From Paraglomus occultum (taxonomy: Eukaryota; Glomeromycota; Glomeromycetes; Paraglomerales; Paraglomeraceae): a stretch of 33,381 bases of DNA. A program made the position numbers and the translations under genes. The stretch spans positions 1 to 33,381 of the forward strand of contig CAJVPJ010000229.1 of the NCBI GenBank assembly GCA_910592205.1, read 5' to 3'. How positions within the stretch are numbered: the stretch's first letter is position 1; each line of letters opens with the position of its first letter. Below, one piece after another: positions 23,978 to 33,381 of this stretch. Under the pieces are notes generated by a model. The model made no database searches, was not told the DNA's origin, and worked only from the letters and a program-made list of their open reading frames with translations.

Positions 23978-25649
23978 GAAGGACGAATGGGCCAGTTGGT
24001 AACTATATGGGTATGTGTGACGATAATTATTGTATAAATAATATATAGGAATTAAGTTATGTGGCTCTAGTCTTCCTTAGGCTGTAAATGATTGTTGACA
24101 CAATTGCGTAAAGACAGTGGCACCATATGATTTGTAAATTTTGAGATTAAAGCAAATATTATTATTTTTATCTTCAATAGTGGGTGTATAATCATAATAA
24201 TAAAGCAATATTCTTACTTTTATCGAATTCTTACTATATTCACTTGCACTTACGTCATGCTGATTCCGTTAAAAGCACTTCATAGTAATAATAGTTGACT
24301 TTAATTTACAGTCGCACCGTTTGCATTCATACATTCGGTAACATAGTAATATGTCACTGCTAATTTTGATCAGATTAAGATACCAATTCGTGTGTTCCCA
24401 TTAACGTTAATACTCTCTTACCAAATTTAGTAATTTTATACATTACCAACTCTGGTAAAGGAGATAGCTAGAGAAAATAATAATAACTAAAATAAAAATA
24501 CATGCTTGACTAGCTGACAATGGCCAGGCAATGCCTATTAATAGTCTTGGTTAATATTCCCATTTTCATATTAATATTCAATCCCTTTAATTGGAGAAAT
24601 GAAAATGAAATCACTGAGTATGAAGGCCATATTAATATATTAATATACAAGCTTGTGGCTCATGCCAAACAAATTGGTACTAACACAAACAATACTTATT
24701 TAATATAAGATATCAGTGATCTTAATCTTCAATGGCCAGCAGCCTTTATCATAATATTTGTCCACTTGTCATAGATGAATTTAAAGATATTATGGCAATA
24801 TTAAATATAAAAATGTATACATGCATGCATACTAAACACTACTTTTTTTCACAATTAATTTCTGCTTTTTTTTTTTTCGTTCCTAATGCTAATGTTATTA
24901 TTCCGTCTCTCAGTAGCATACAATCATTATTAATATTAATATGGCAAGATATCAAAAAAGTTATAACTAACGTTTTAATATCTGCGGAAGAAATAAAAGA
25001 AAGATAGAATAGTTTCAAGATGATAATAATGTCTTATTTAGGTGATGCCCACATTCGTCATAGTAATAGTTAATAGTATAAGTAATAGTGACTGAACTTG
25101 TAAAAAGTTGACCTTACTATTACCTCTATCCGAAAATCATTATCTAGTACTAGTGAGAATATTAAGCCTCCTTATTTATCACCCTATGAGTACTGTTTTA
25201 ATATAATTAAAGGTGGTGTTAAGAAAAATACTAATCAAAAACCAGATTATTACCTAACACTGTTTCGCGCTATATAAATATAATAGTAATAGATCAACAG
25301 TTAATGATAGTAATCAAAACGTCATTATAATTAGTTAACCTTTCAGCCAACCTCAGCCATTGAGTTCATGTGACCAAATGTTCACTTTCTTTCCACTGGT
25401 ACTTATTCTGAACGAGATCGGCAGGTACATGTAAATCTTTCTGTGAACACGTTGTCTTCGCGTTTGCTTTGACAGTACAATAACTTATTTTGTTGTTAAC
25501 CCGTTGATAAACTTTCTCGAGGATAAAATGTCGAAGAGAACGAGGGATAGGAAGTAGCGAAGGTAGAATATTCCTGTTAAATCATGTGGTTTCGTTATCT
25601 CTTGCCGTTGAGGCTACTCTCGGCGTCGCGGTTCACGTGACAGACGACT
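23978..25649. other. AT-rich spacer without a supported gene
   Basis: It contains many TAATAG/ATTAAT-type simple runs. Two open frames (24520-24708 and 24732-25007, plus) are AT-biased, hydrophobic and have no motif, so I do not call them genes. The end near 25650 must hold the LanC-like promoter. Confidence 0.55.
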
Positions 25650-27586
25650 ATGTTAGTATTCGATACCACTTGGCGCGAAAACGCATTTTGGTTTACAAAC
25701 ACAATGAGTGTACAGTCTGATAGAGTTCCAGAAGTCTATGACAAGGTGATAACAGCAGAGTATAAAGCATTACTTCAGAAGGCGCTACTGAAAGAATGCA
25801 AGAGAATTTTACAGGAAGTACCGCCAGAAAGAGAGTATCATTATTGGGACGTCTATGTGGGTAAGATATTCATAAAAGAATATAATTATCCAGGAAAAAA
25901 GTGAAAAGAACCGACTTAATAATGTTGATATAAACAGGGAAAGCCGGTCTGTCGTTGCTCTTTTATCGAATCCACGAAAGAGATCCAGGCAAGCCATTGC
26001 TGCCATGTATTCCTCACATATATTCTGTTTCGCTTAGTTCTCATTCCATTTTCAGGTTTCATGATCGGCCCCAAAACTGCGTTAAAAATTGCTGAAGAAT
26101 ACATAGACAGTGCTCTTGCAAGTTATCACGCAACAAATCCTTCGTTACCTGCCGATCCTTCTCTTCCCGCGCACATTGAAAACGAGTGCGGGTTTTTATG
26201 TACTGCTGTTGGGTTGCATGCTGTCGTTGCGCGTGGTTTGTGAATGAGATTCTAACACCATCAAAATAGCATGAGTAAATGATCGTGATCTTCAAAACCG
26301 CGTTCTTTTTTTTCTAGTCAAATACCACGTGGGTGATTACGAAACAAGCAATCACAGCCTACACTTACTACGGACTCACTTCGCCCACTCAGCGTTCGCT
26401 CCCCGAACACCATCTGAACTGCTTTATGGTCGCGCTGGATTGTTGTACGCTTTGAATTATACGGAACCTCTTTTTTCGAGTCTTTCGGATAATTTCACTT
26501 TGCCGAGTAATCCGGTTCCGAGCGCGGAAAGCTCGCATCATTCTCATCGCATTTTACGAAATAATGACAAACACCCAACGAGCGAATACTCTTCAAGCAA
26601 AATCCATCAGATAATTTCTTCAATTTTTGATGCGACAATTGAAAACGGTATACGCACCGCCTCTGACGCTGGCCTGTCCGCCAAAACTCCGCTCATTTGG
26701 AAATGGCACGAAACTTTCTACCTTGGCGCCGCACACGGTGCTGCGGGAATTTTGACCGTTCTGCTCTCATTTCCTGACAAAGTTCGTGAATATAGGGATA
26801 TCATCAAGAGAGCAATAGATTTTGTTTTGTTCGAAACAAGAGGAGAAAATGGCAATTGGATGAGTAGCTTAGATAGTGGGAAAACTGATTTGGTACAATT
26901 TTGCCACGGAGCGCCCGGAATTGTTTTTCTTGCTTGTAAAGCGTATGAGGTTTTTAAAGAAGCTAGGTAAGTTTATCAGAGCGAAGTAAAAAAGAAAGGT
27001 GGGTCTGAATTGGTAGTCTGGAATTTGAGTAATATAAATAAAATATAGCAAATGTACATTATTAAGGATATGTAGAAGTACATCCCACTCAAGTACATAT
27101 TCTTAATTTCTAAAGGTATTTAGAAATAGCCACCGAAGCTGCCATGTTTGTGCACGACTATGGAATCCTTCGTAAAGGCGTTGGTCTATGTCATGGCATA
27201 TCGGGAAATGCTTATGTTTTCCTCATACTTTTCAAAATCACCAACGAAAGAAAATATCTAGAATGGACCGTTGAGTTTATGGATGCGTGCTTACAATGGG
27301 AACAGTTAACCGAGAAAAGACAATTTCGCGTTCCGGATCGTCCGTGGTCTGTTTGGGAAGGTTTAGGAGGGGCTGTCTGGTACGCGTTTTCCTGTTTGGT
27401 GAGGTAAAAGGAGGATATGAACGATGCGAACAGAGTTGGAGATGAGGATGGAGATTAAAAAACATTAGTGTTTGTATATTTTAACTAATTGATAATACTC
27501 TAAACAGGTTGTTGACAGATGTCCTCTTTTGGGAAAACGAAATTTTTAAGGGATTTCCCGGTTTGTCTGATATTCAATCTACATGA
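25650..27586 (+). CDS. LANCL-like: LanC-like protein (LANCL family)
   Basis: Six exons: 25650-25860, 25938-26006, 26056-26235, 26318-26966, 27116-27403, 27508-27586. Length is 491 residues from 25650, or 473 from the in-frame ATG at 25704, which fits the family better. Seven-helix-barrel LanC motifs appear in order: VGKAGLSLLFYR, ELLYGRAGLLYAL, LGAAHGAAGI, QFCHGAPGIV, GLCHGISGNAY, and a short C-terminus ending near FKGFPGLSD. The Cys of CHGAPG and the Cys-His of GLCHG are the three zinc ligands of LanC proteins and are all present. Eukaryotic LANCLs are cytosolic or membrane-associated zinc proteins that bind glutathione and add it to dehydrated amino acids. Here the role is inferred. Exon 2 may end at 25988 instead, through a GC-AG intron. 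Exon 5 follows an AAG 3' site. Confidence 0.9.
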
Positions 27587-28785
27587 AAACTGTTACAAAT
27601 AACGTTGAAATATTCGTAGCCATTGACACGCAACTGTATGTTATGCGATTTATTAATACATTTCGCGTAATTCAATCGACCGAAACTTATCAAATAAAAT
27701 GAAATACTGTAACTTACATTTTATTATAGGTAATAATAATATTATTATCTTTATTGTTATCGTGGCTGAGTAGAATATATAGAATTCATGTGTCGTAACC
27801 CGAATCATGCTTTACGCCTCATCAGTAAATTTTGTTGATTATGACTTCTCGGACTTTCGAATATACACGGTTAATACTGGCCCCAATGAAATGCGACGAT
27901 TGATTTTTCTATTTCTAAAATAGCGATTGCGCCTTCTACTATTTCGAACAGAATATTAAACTATAAAGCAAAAGAGAAGGACAACTTTGTACTGAATAAT
28001 TCGTTTATATGCAGTAGGAAGGTTGATGACGTTCCTTTATACCCCAATCTGGAAACATTTTTGGCTCGCATATACTTGTACTTTGATTTCACGCGTGAAG
28101 AAAAATCTAGAATCATCTGATCAACGTTCCTTATTTGTTAAGGTGCGATCATTAATAGTCCAAATTTGGTGACTGTACTAGTATTAAATTTAATAGCTAT
28201 ATCAGACCGACTACATCAATAACATTAAACGAGAGTTGGGAGAAGTATAATAATAAGTAACAGTCATATAAAATTCAGGGGTTGTATTTATTCTGCATAA
28301 CCAAAGGTGTATAGAATGTCACAATCGAACATCTTTTGCTTCTCGACTTACTTTTTCTGACAGCTTTTCGTTTTGGCTTTAACTATTTATTTCCTCGTAG
28401 TTTAATTAGTTGCCCATATTCACAAACAAAGTAATTCTTTCAAACCGTCACTGAAACAACAGCAGAAGACGAATTTGTGGCAGCAGACGGCCTTTCTTAC
28501 CACCTGTCATGAAGTGCTTTTGCGCAGTTTATTGCTATGAGGATGGAATGGGAGTAGAAGAAACATTGAACAAGTAATTAAAAAAGGGTCACTTAAACGA
28601 TACAGTCACGGATAGCCTGTGCGTGAAATTTAATTACAAGTCCACGAGCAACAAAGTATTATTTATAGAATTGTCATTCTGTATTTTAATGGGATATATA
28701 TCACGTTATACCATATTCAAATTGTAAATTACGAAATTAACTTAAAAATTTGTTTTAATTTAATATTTTTTCTACTCTGCCTTAC
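27587..28785. other. Spacer with one unassigned open stretch and a decayed intron copy
   Basis: A plus-strand frame without ATG stays open from 27890 to the stop at 28120 (77 codons). It ends in a plausible protein-like segment with DDVPLYPNLETFLARIY, possibly a terminal exon or a fossil, but no partner exons were found. The end 28722-28785 is a degenerate copy of PP2C intron 9, described with that gene. Nothing else is recognised. Confidence 0.4.
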
Positions 28786-31266
28786 CTATTTTAATTCAGT
28801 TTTCCCTCCAGTTTCTCCTCCAGTTTTCCGCCCCACTGGTGCGGCAATAATTTCAGTATCAAAAGGGGTTCGAGCGGGCCCTCCAATTTCTCCTCCAGTT
28901 TTCCCTCCAATTTCTCCTCCAGTTTCCCCTCCAGTTTTCCCTCCAGTTTCTCCTCTAATTCCCCCTCCGCTACTATCATTCTTATTAACCACTTCTTTCT
29001 GGGCTGCGATTCCACCTTCACTGCCCCTTAAGTCATCGCCCTTCAATTCACCTCGAACTGTAAATTACGAAACTGTCTTAGTGTTTTAATTTAATACGCA
29101 CAAAGGTTTTCCATTTTGCCTTACCTATTTTTGTAACATCTCCTTGAGTCTCCCTTCCACTAATATCTTCCTTTCCACTGATGTCTTCCTCAATGTGAAA
29201 TTCGTTCTGGGATGCGATATCGTCTTCACCGCCCTTTACGTCAGCGCCCTTCAATTCCTCACTTAGAATTTCCAAGTCCAGCGCGTGCTCCTCACTAGCA
29301 AATGGCTGGAACAGTAGAGAAGGAGAGGGACGAAGTGCCTCTTCGCTCAATGTCGGTCCTATACCAGCATCAACTCGCTCCTTTATCCACTCGTACCATT
29401 CTTTCTCGGTACGGCCCTGGAGGAAGCCAACAATGATTACGGTCATATTGTCGCAGCCAACACCACCAAGATCGGAACCAGGAGCTAGGCAGCGATCCAT
29501 GAGATTCTCGCACGCTTGTGTTAGGTCGGCATTTTTGGATATTTCTTGTCGAATAAAAGCGACCACGTCTTGTGATGATAAACAGTCCCAGATGCCTTTT
29601 TATTGTATATTTGGAGATAAATGCTGAATTGAGAGCACTGAAAGTAGATAAATAGCTTAGGAGAAAGCAAAGCTAATATCTGATTTTCTCCACTTACCAT
29701 CACAGGCCAACACTATAAATTCAGTCTCCGGGTCAATTGTAAATTCTTTGACTTCCGGGTGGGCTGTAAAACGTAAACATACAGGTCACATTGCAAATTA
29801 ACGCAGAGTAAACCATTTGCAAACTCAGCAAATCGCTGCAAGATCATGAAGTTACCAGTAACAATTTGCTCTTTAGCATCCAGGCCTGCGTTCTGCTTAA
29901 ATTCAAAGTCTCCAATTGCGCGAGACAAGGCGAGGTTCCCTAATAAGTCACAAGAGAGGAAATAAAGTGTAAGATAGTAGCCATATGCATTCATCACCAA
30001 TAGTGTCAGTTGCCTGACTGTCATACCATTTACACGACCAAATTCAACAAATCCGCCTGCTTTATTGATTCTATCGGACTCATCTGTAATATAAAAGCAA
30101 AAGATGGTATAGTCAAGTCTTCGATTGCTTTTTGGCAATCAATTTCTTTCGGTTTATTTCAACTTGCATACCTTTATTATGTGGTTTATGGTCGTTAGAC
30201 AGTGGTTGCGCTTCGCCTCTCACACTGATAACCGCACGAGAATCGCCGGCGTTGCCCTAAGCCAGAAAATAAGAAAGGAGTTGATCAAAAAAAAACGTAG
30301 AAAAAATGCAATCAAATATACGTAGATATCTTTTTGTTTGCGTTTTCACTTACGACAAGGATGTGATTGTCGGGCGTTATAAGCGCGACAACAGCTGTAC
30401 ATCCTGACGGATCATTTTTGAAATCGGGATCTGTGGAATAGATAAAAGTTTAGATACGGAAAACTAGCGATTATCGATAATCCATCATCACGTAGTTTGG
30501 TAAATTTAAACTTGTCAAAGTATGCCTCTTCATCATCTAGTAACCCCATTAATACATACGAGTCTTAAGATCTTCATCGAGACCAAGAAATCCGCTCATT
30601 ATTGATGCACGCAATTCACCACGAACAAATGCATCGTCATGAGAGATACGTTTATGAAGATTGCTGCCGCTGTATTTAGCAATATTTGGACCTAATGGAG
30701 CAATTCGACATGGCTTAGATGGTTAAGGCATAAAAATACGATGCAAATAACTAGTAAATTAAATTAGAGCTTTAATGCCCATCGCGAAAACTATCTCAAG
30801 TATAACATTAATAATCCTCGATATTCCAACACTCATACAGCATTTAATATCTCTTTATCGTATTTTTCAATTCTCGTATCCTTTTCCCAAACTCAATATT
30901 CTGGTTTGTTAATTAATAGTTACCACCGTGTCCGTCGTAAACGCCGAAGAAGCTATATCCTTCTTTCTGCGCCTTATTTTCGAGTCTCAAAAGTGCAGTA
31001 TGCGCGTCCTCCATGCCTAAGTTACGCGTGGTAGTTAGTAGTTAAGGATAAAATTGACGTAGGAGGACGAGCCGAACATTGAATAGGCGTCTTGCATATA
31101 TCATAAGACACTACAGTCACAAAACTCGTTTGCTCTGAATCTTTACTAATAACCAAAGGATACTTATACGCCAGCCTTGCATTTCCGATACAGCGTAGAT
31201 TAGACGAGCGTCCCCGCCGTTGGCACTGTGTTTCTCTCTTACTGGTTCTGATAGTGTCTGACCCAT
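28786..31266 (-). CDS. PP2C-type Ser/Thr protein phosphatase (Ptc2/3-like)
   Basis: Ten exons: 31164-31266, 30924-31016, 30560-30691, 30354-30430, 30172-30256, 30027-30083, 29856-29939, 29698-29763, 29125-29595, 28786-29057. The product has 479 residues. The N-terminus MGQTLSEP is the classic start of fungal Ptc2/3 and PPM1A-like enzymes, with Gly2 as a possible myristoylation site. Metal-binding and catalytic motifs are in order: GWRISMEDAH, FFGVYDGHGG (about 60-66), SGCTAVVA, GNAGDSR, NLALSRAIGDFEFK, LACDGIWDCLSSQ and GCDNMTVII (about 280). All catalytic aspartates are present. It should dephosphorylate stress-kinase or DNA-damage-kinase targets. The tail after residue 300 is acidic and low-complexity. 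The last exon duplicates part of exon 9 and adds a four-residue G[EK][TI]G repeat. Intron 1 looks U12-type. Exon 9 follows an AAG 3' site. Confidence 0.93.
28796..28960 (-). repeat. 12-bp coding repeat (G[EK][TI]G units) in last PP2C exon
   Basis: A purine-rich 12-nt unit, seen on the plus strand as CCTCCAGTTTTC variants, repeats about six times at 28878-28955 and about three times at 28796-28830. It encodes glycine-rich tetrapeptides. The interruption between the two blocks codes for a non-repetitive stretch. Confidence 0.8.
31017..31163 (-). other. Probable U12-type (minor spliceosome) intron, PP2C intron 1
   Basis: On the minus strand the donor reads GTATCCTTTGG, an exact match to the U12 donor consensus RTATCCTTT. 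A branch-site match TCCTTAACT lies about 25 nt before the terminal AG. The intron is phase 1 and separates GWRI from SMEDAH. No AG occurs between branch site and acceptor. None of the other splice donors in the window has this form. Confidence 0.75.
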
Positions 31267-33306
31267 GTTTGACTAATATTATATTATTATATATGAGTGA
31301 GTATGAAGGGTTTCTTTTTTTTTCTATCGGTTGGAATTGACGTCTCTCAAGGGACTCATTTCCTTCACTTATAGTACAAAAAAAAAATGACGTATACGGA
31401 CAGCCCGTTTGTATTATGACACAGTGGTTTTTTTTTCACTGTCGCTTATCCGTTTGTATAGTTGCTTACCTGCGTAAAACTACGTACGTATGGGGTTTTC
31501 GCTAGCTTTGCGTATGTTCTTTAATCGTATCACATCCATTTTTAGTCCTTATTGTACAGGGGGCCAAAAAGCTATATTAGTTGTGTTATTATTATTATTA
31601 ATATATCTTTGTTGCCTTGGAACTATATTGCGGAATCACAATATATATATTAATACTACGCTTATTGGCGGAGTTTAGTAATTTTAATGGGCGCAAACAG
31701 CAATGACGACAGATTCACCCTCGTTATCAACGGTGTTACTTATTCGGTCATGTACACTTGTAAACCTGGGACAGAACAAAATCTCGCTTGCATCATTGGC
31801 TATAAAGATTACACCAACAATTCACTTGGCTGAAGATTCCCTGGTATTTATGGAATAACGCTGGCTCATCCATTAACTTAACTAGAAAGTAATACAATCA
31901 TCTATATTAATAGTAGTAATAAGCTAAATTCCAGAATTCTACTATGTGTGTCTTTGCAGAATCAATGGATATATCGGTCATATCTATATCTTAAACGGCA
32001 ATGTTACGAATTGGTATCTCATTCATTTTCCACATGTGACTGCATTGATTGTGAATCAAATCTATAATAATAGTGACAATAGTAATAGTGAGGAAATCTG
32101 AGCAAAAAAATTCCGGATACATCTCCTGATATTATACAACAAATGTACTACTCTGTGTAAGCTGCGCTTGCATGTAATTTGAGCATAATAAAGACCTTTG
32201 TCAATGAGTTTCCTTCATTATATTTACTATTATGTTATGAATGTTATGTTAATCCGTGTAACGTTAAACCGCCGGAGTTTGCGCTATTTTCCGTTATCTT
32301 GACAAATATATTGGCGTTTTTGCAGCCTACGGAGACACATAATCGTATTCTTATACCAAAGTCACAAAAATGTTTATTAGTTGAAAAAAACATATGCGGC
32401 GTGCCGCGACGTTGAAATTATGATGTCATCTGTAGCCGTCCTATTTGCTTTGCAAGGTTATCAGTTTTTATTCTCTCCTCTTTGAACCTAACTTGACATA
32501 AAAGGAAAAATCCTCTCAGTTAATGAAATTATCGTACCGGAACGTCAAACTAATTTCTCCGGCTCAAGTGCTGCGCATACTTATTGTCTATCCAGATTTT
32601 TCAAGTCTTCTGGGGTACAATGCCCTTCACAATAAACAATCTTACTTGATTGTATACTCACGTATTCTTGGGGTATTGTCCAACTCGACTAGGAGAGATA
32701 TGCAACTGAGATTGCTTGGATTATCATTTAGCTTATGACTCTATATGTTCATATAATGACCATGGTTTCCGATAATTACTATTGGCTGGTAAGGAGGCAA
32801 CAATAGTATACGTTGTTGTCGAAAAAGTCTACAGAATAACCTTATAATAAATCATGCGCTCTCCCTCCTTCCCTAGCTGCACGTGAAACGGATTTGCATG
32901 AAAATAATCTCCGTAAATGCACACACGTGAGCCAGCTTTAAATACGGTATAGTCGGACAACATGCGAGTTAAAGACAGGGATGAGTTTTTGTGGTAACAT
33001 TGTCTTCTAATGTCAGATATTTTAATATCATAATCTACGATTTAAGAATGGCATCGTGGTCGTCAGCTTACTCTTTTAATAAATATTTCATCATGCAGCA
33101 AAAATTACGACTTTGCCTGTGCTCAAAGTTACGAGCTTTGTCTTTGTGCTCGAGATAATAAGAAATTTTGCACATTTTTAATTGGGTTGAAAAGTCCGAG
33201 TAAATGAGTTTACAATAAGACGCAAAGAGACACAGATTGTAACATGCCCGTAGTTTGAATAAGCGCTTAAGGGATTTACAAGGACAGTTGTTGTATGTTT
33301 GAAATA
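31267..33306. other. Spacer downstream of 31266, no supported gene
   Basis: It includes the PP2C promoter (near 31267). Short plus-strand frames exist at 31490-31678, 31687-31833, 32179-32415 and 32523-32738. None has a recognisable domain, and none could be joined into a convincing model. It contains long T and A homopolymers near 31310-31435. Confidence 0.45.
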
Positions 33307-33381
33307 CAGTGTGTTACAAAATTATCCGGAATCAAAGACAATCATGTTGTACCACAACCAGCGATTCGAAAATTATGAAAA
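33307..33381. mobile_element. Possible Tc1-like terminus, cut by window end
   Basis: CAGTGTGTTACAAAATTATC begins right after a TA (33305-33306). It matches the 18014 element's terminus at 14 of its first 17 bases, with mismatches at positions 9, 12 and 17. Only 75 bp are visible, so the rest cannot be judged. Confidence 0.45.

Noticed and set aside
24520-25007. Two hydrophobic plus-strand frames
   Set aside because: Composition is dominated by A/T-rich codons; no domain, no conserved pattern, no credible splice sites.
28796-28960. Regularly spaced short repeat suggesting a CRISPR-like array
   Set aside because: The units are contiguous 12-nt coding repeats in frame within the PP2C exon, with no spacers, in a eukaryotic context.
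31687-32738. Faint resemblance of short frames (31687-31833 and 32523-32738) to xanthine dehydrogenase domains
   Set aside because: Only scattered residues fit, the cysteines of the iron-sulphur site are absent, and no splice path links the pieces.
1-33381. tRNA, rRNA or snRNA genes
   Set aside because: I looked for T-arm and A/B-box patterns and for snRNA-like cores by eye and found nothing convincing; a covariance-model search would be decisive.

Overview
The window looks like nuclear DNA of an early-diverging fungus, most likely an arbuscular mycorrhizal fungus (Glomeromycotina). That is inference. The visible grounds are AT-rich spacers, very dense short GT-AG introns (about 80 in seven intact genes), HSPA12-like Hsp70 paralogues, and a eukaryotic gene with an Uma2/PD-(D/E)XK 'restriction endonuclease-like' domain, a family known to be expanded in these fungi. 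None of the main genes is a single open frame; the gene models below were assembled exon by exon from frame, splice sites and family motifs.

Layout. 1.8-6.9 kb: two full-length HSPA12-like Hsp70 genes, convergent, 125 bp between stop codons, with partly different introns. 7.7-12.5 kb (minus): MSH4, the meiosis-specific MutS homologue, in 29 exons with one apparent 1-nt frameshift. 13.2-15.9 kb (minus): a ZRSR2/Urp-type 3' splice-site factor with an R/S/H-rich tail. 16.7-17.3 kb (minus): a frame-disrupted Uma2-like endonuclease gene. 18.0-19.2 kb: a 925-bp deleted Tc1/mariner copy and a 176-bp MITE, each bounded by TA. 20.3-20.7 kb: a short RG-rich exon and a 34-bp direct repeat spaced exactly 100 bp. 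21.3-24.0 kb (plus): an importin-alpha-like armadillo protein. 25.6-27.6 kb (plus): a LanC-like protein. 28.8-31.3 kb (minus): a PP2C phosphatase whose 3' end carries a duplicated exon-intron unit. 33.3 kb: a Tc1-like terminus cut by the window end.

The genes do not form a pathway; this is an ordinary eukaryotic housekeeping neighbourhood. One functional link stands out. PP2C intron 1 has both hallmarks of a U12-type (minor spliceosome) intron, and the ZRSR2-type gene in the same window encodes the class of factor that recognises the 3' end of such introns in other eukaryotes. Other points worth a second look are the MSH4 frameshift, intron turnover between the Hsp70 pair, the PP2C exon-intron duplication, and frequent AAG 3' splice sites.
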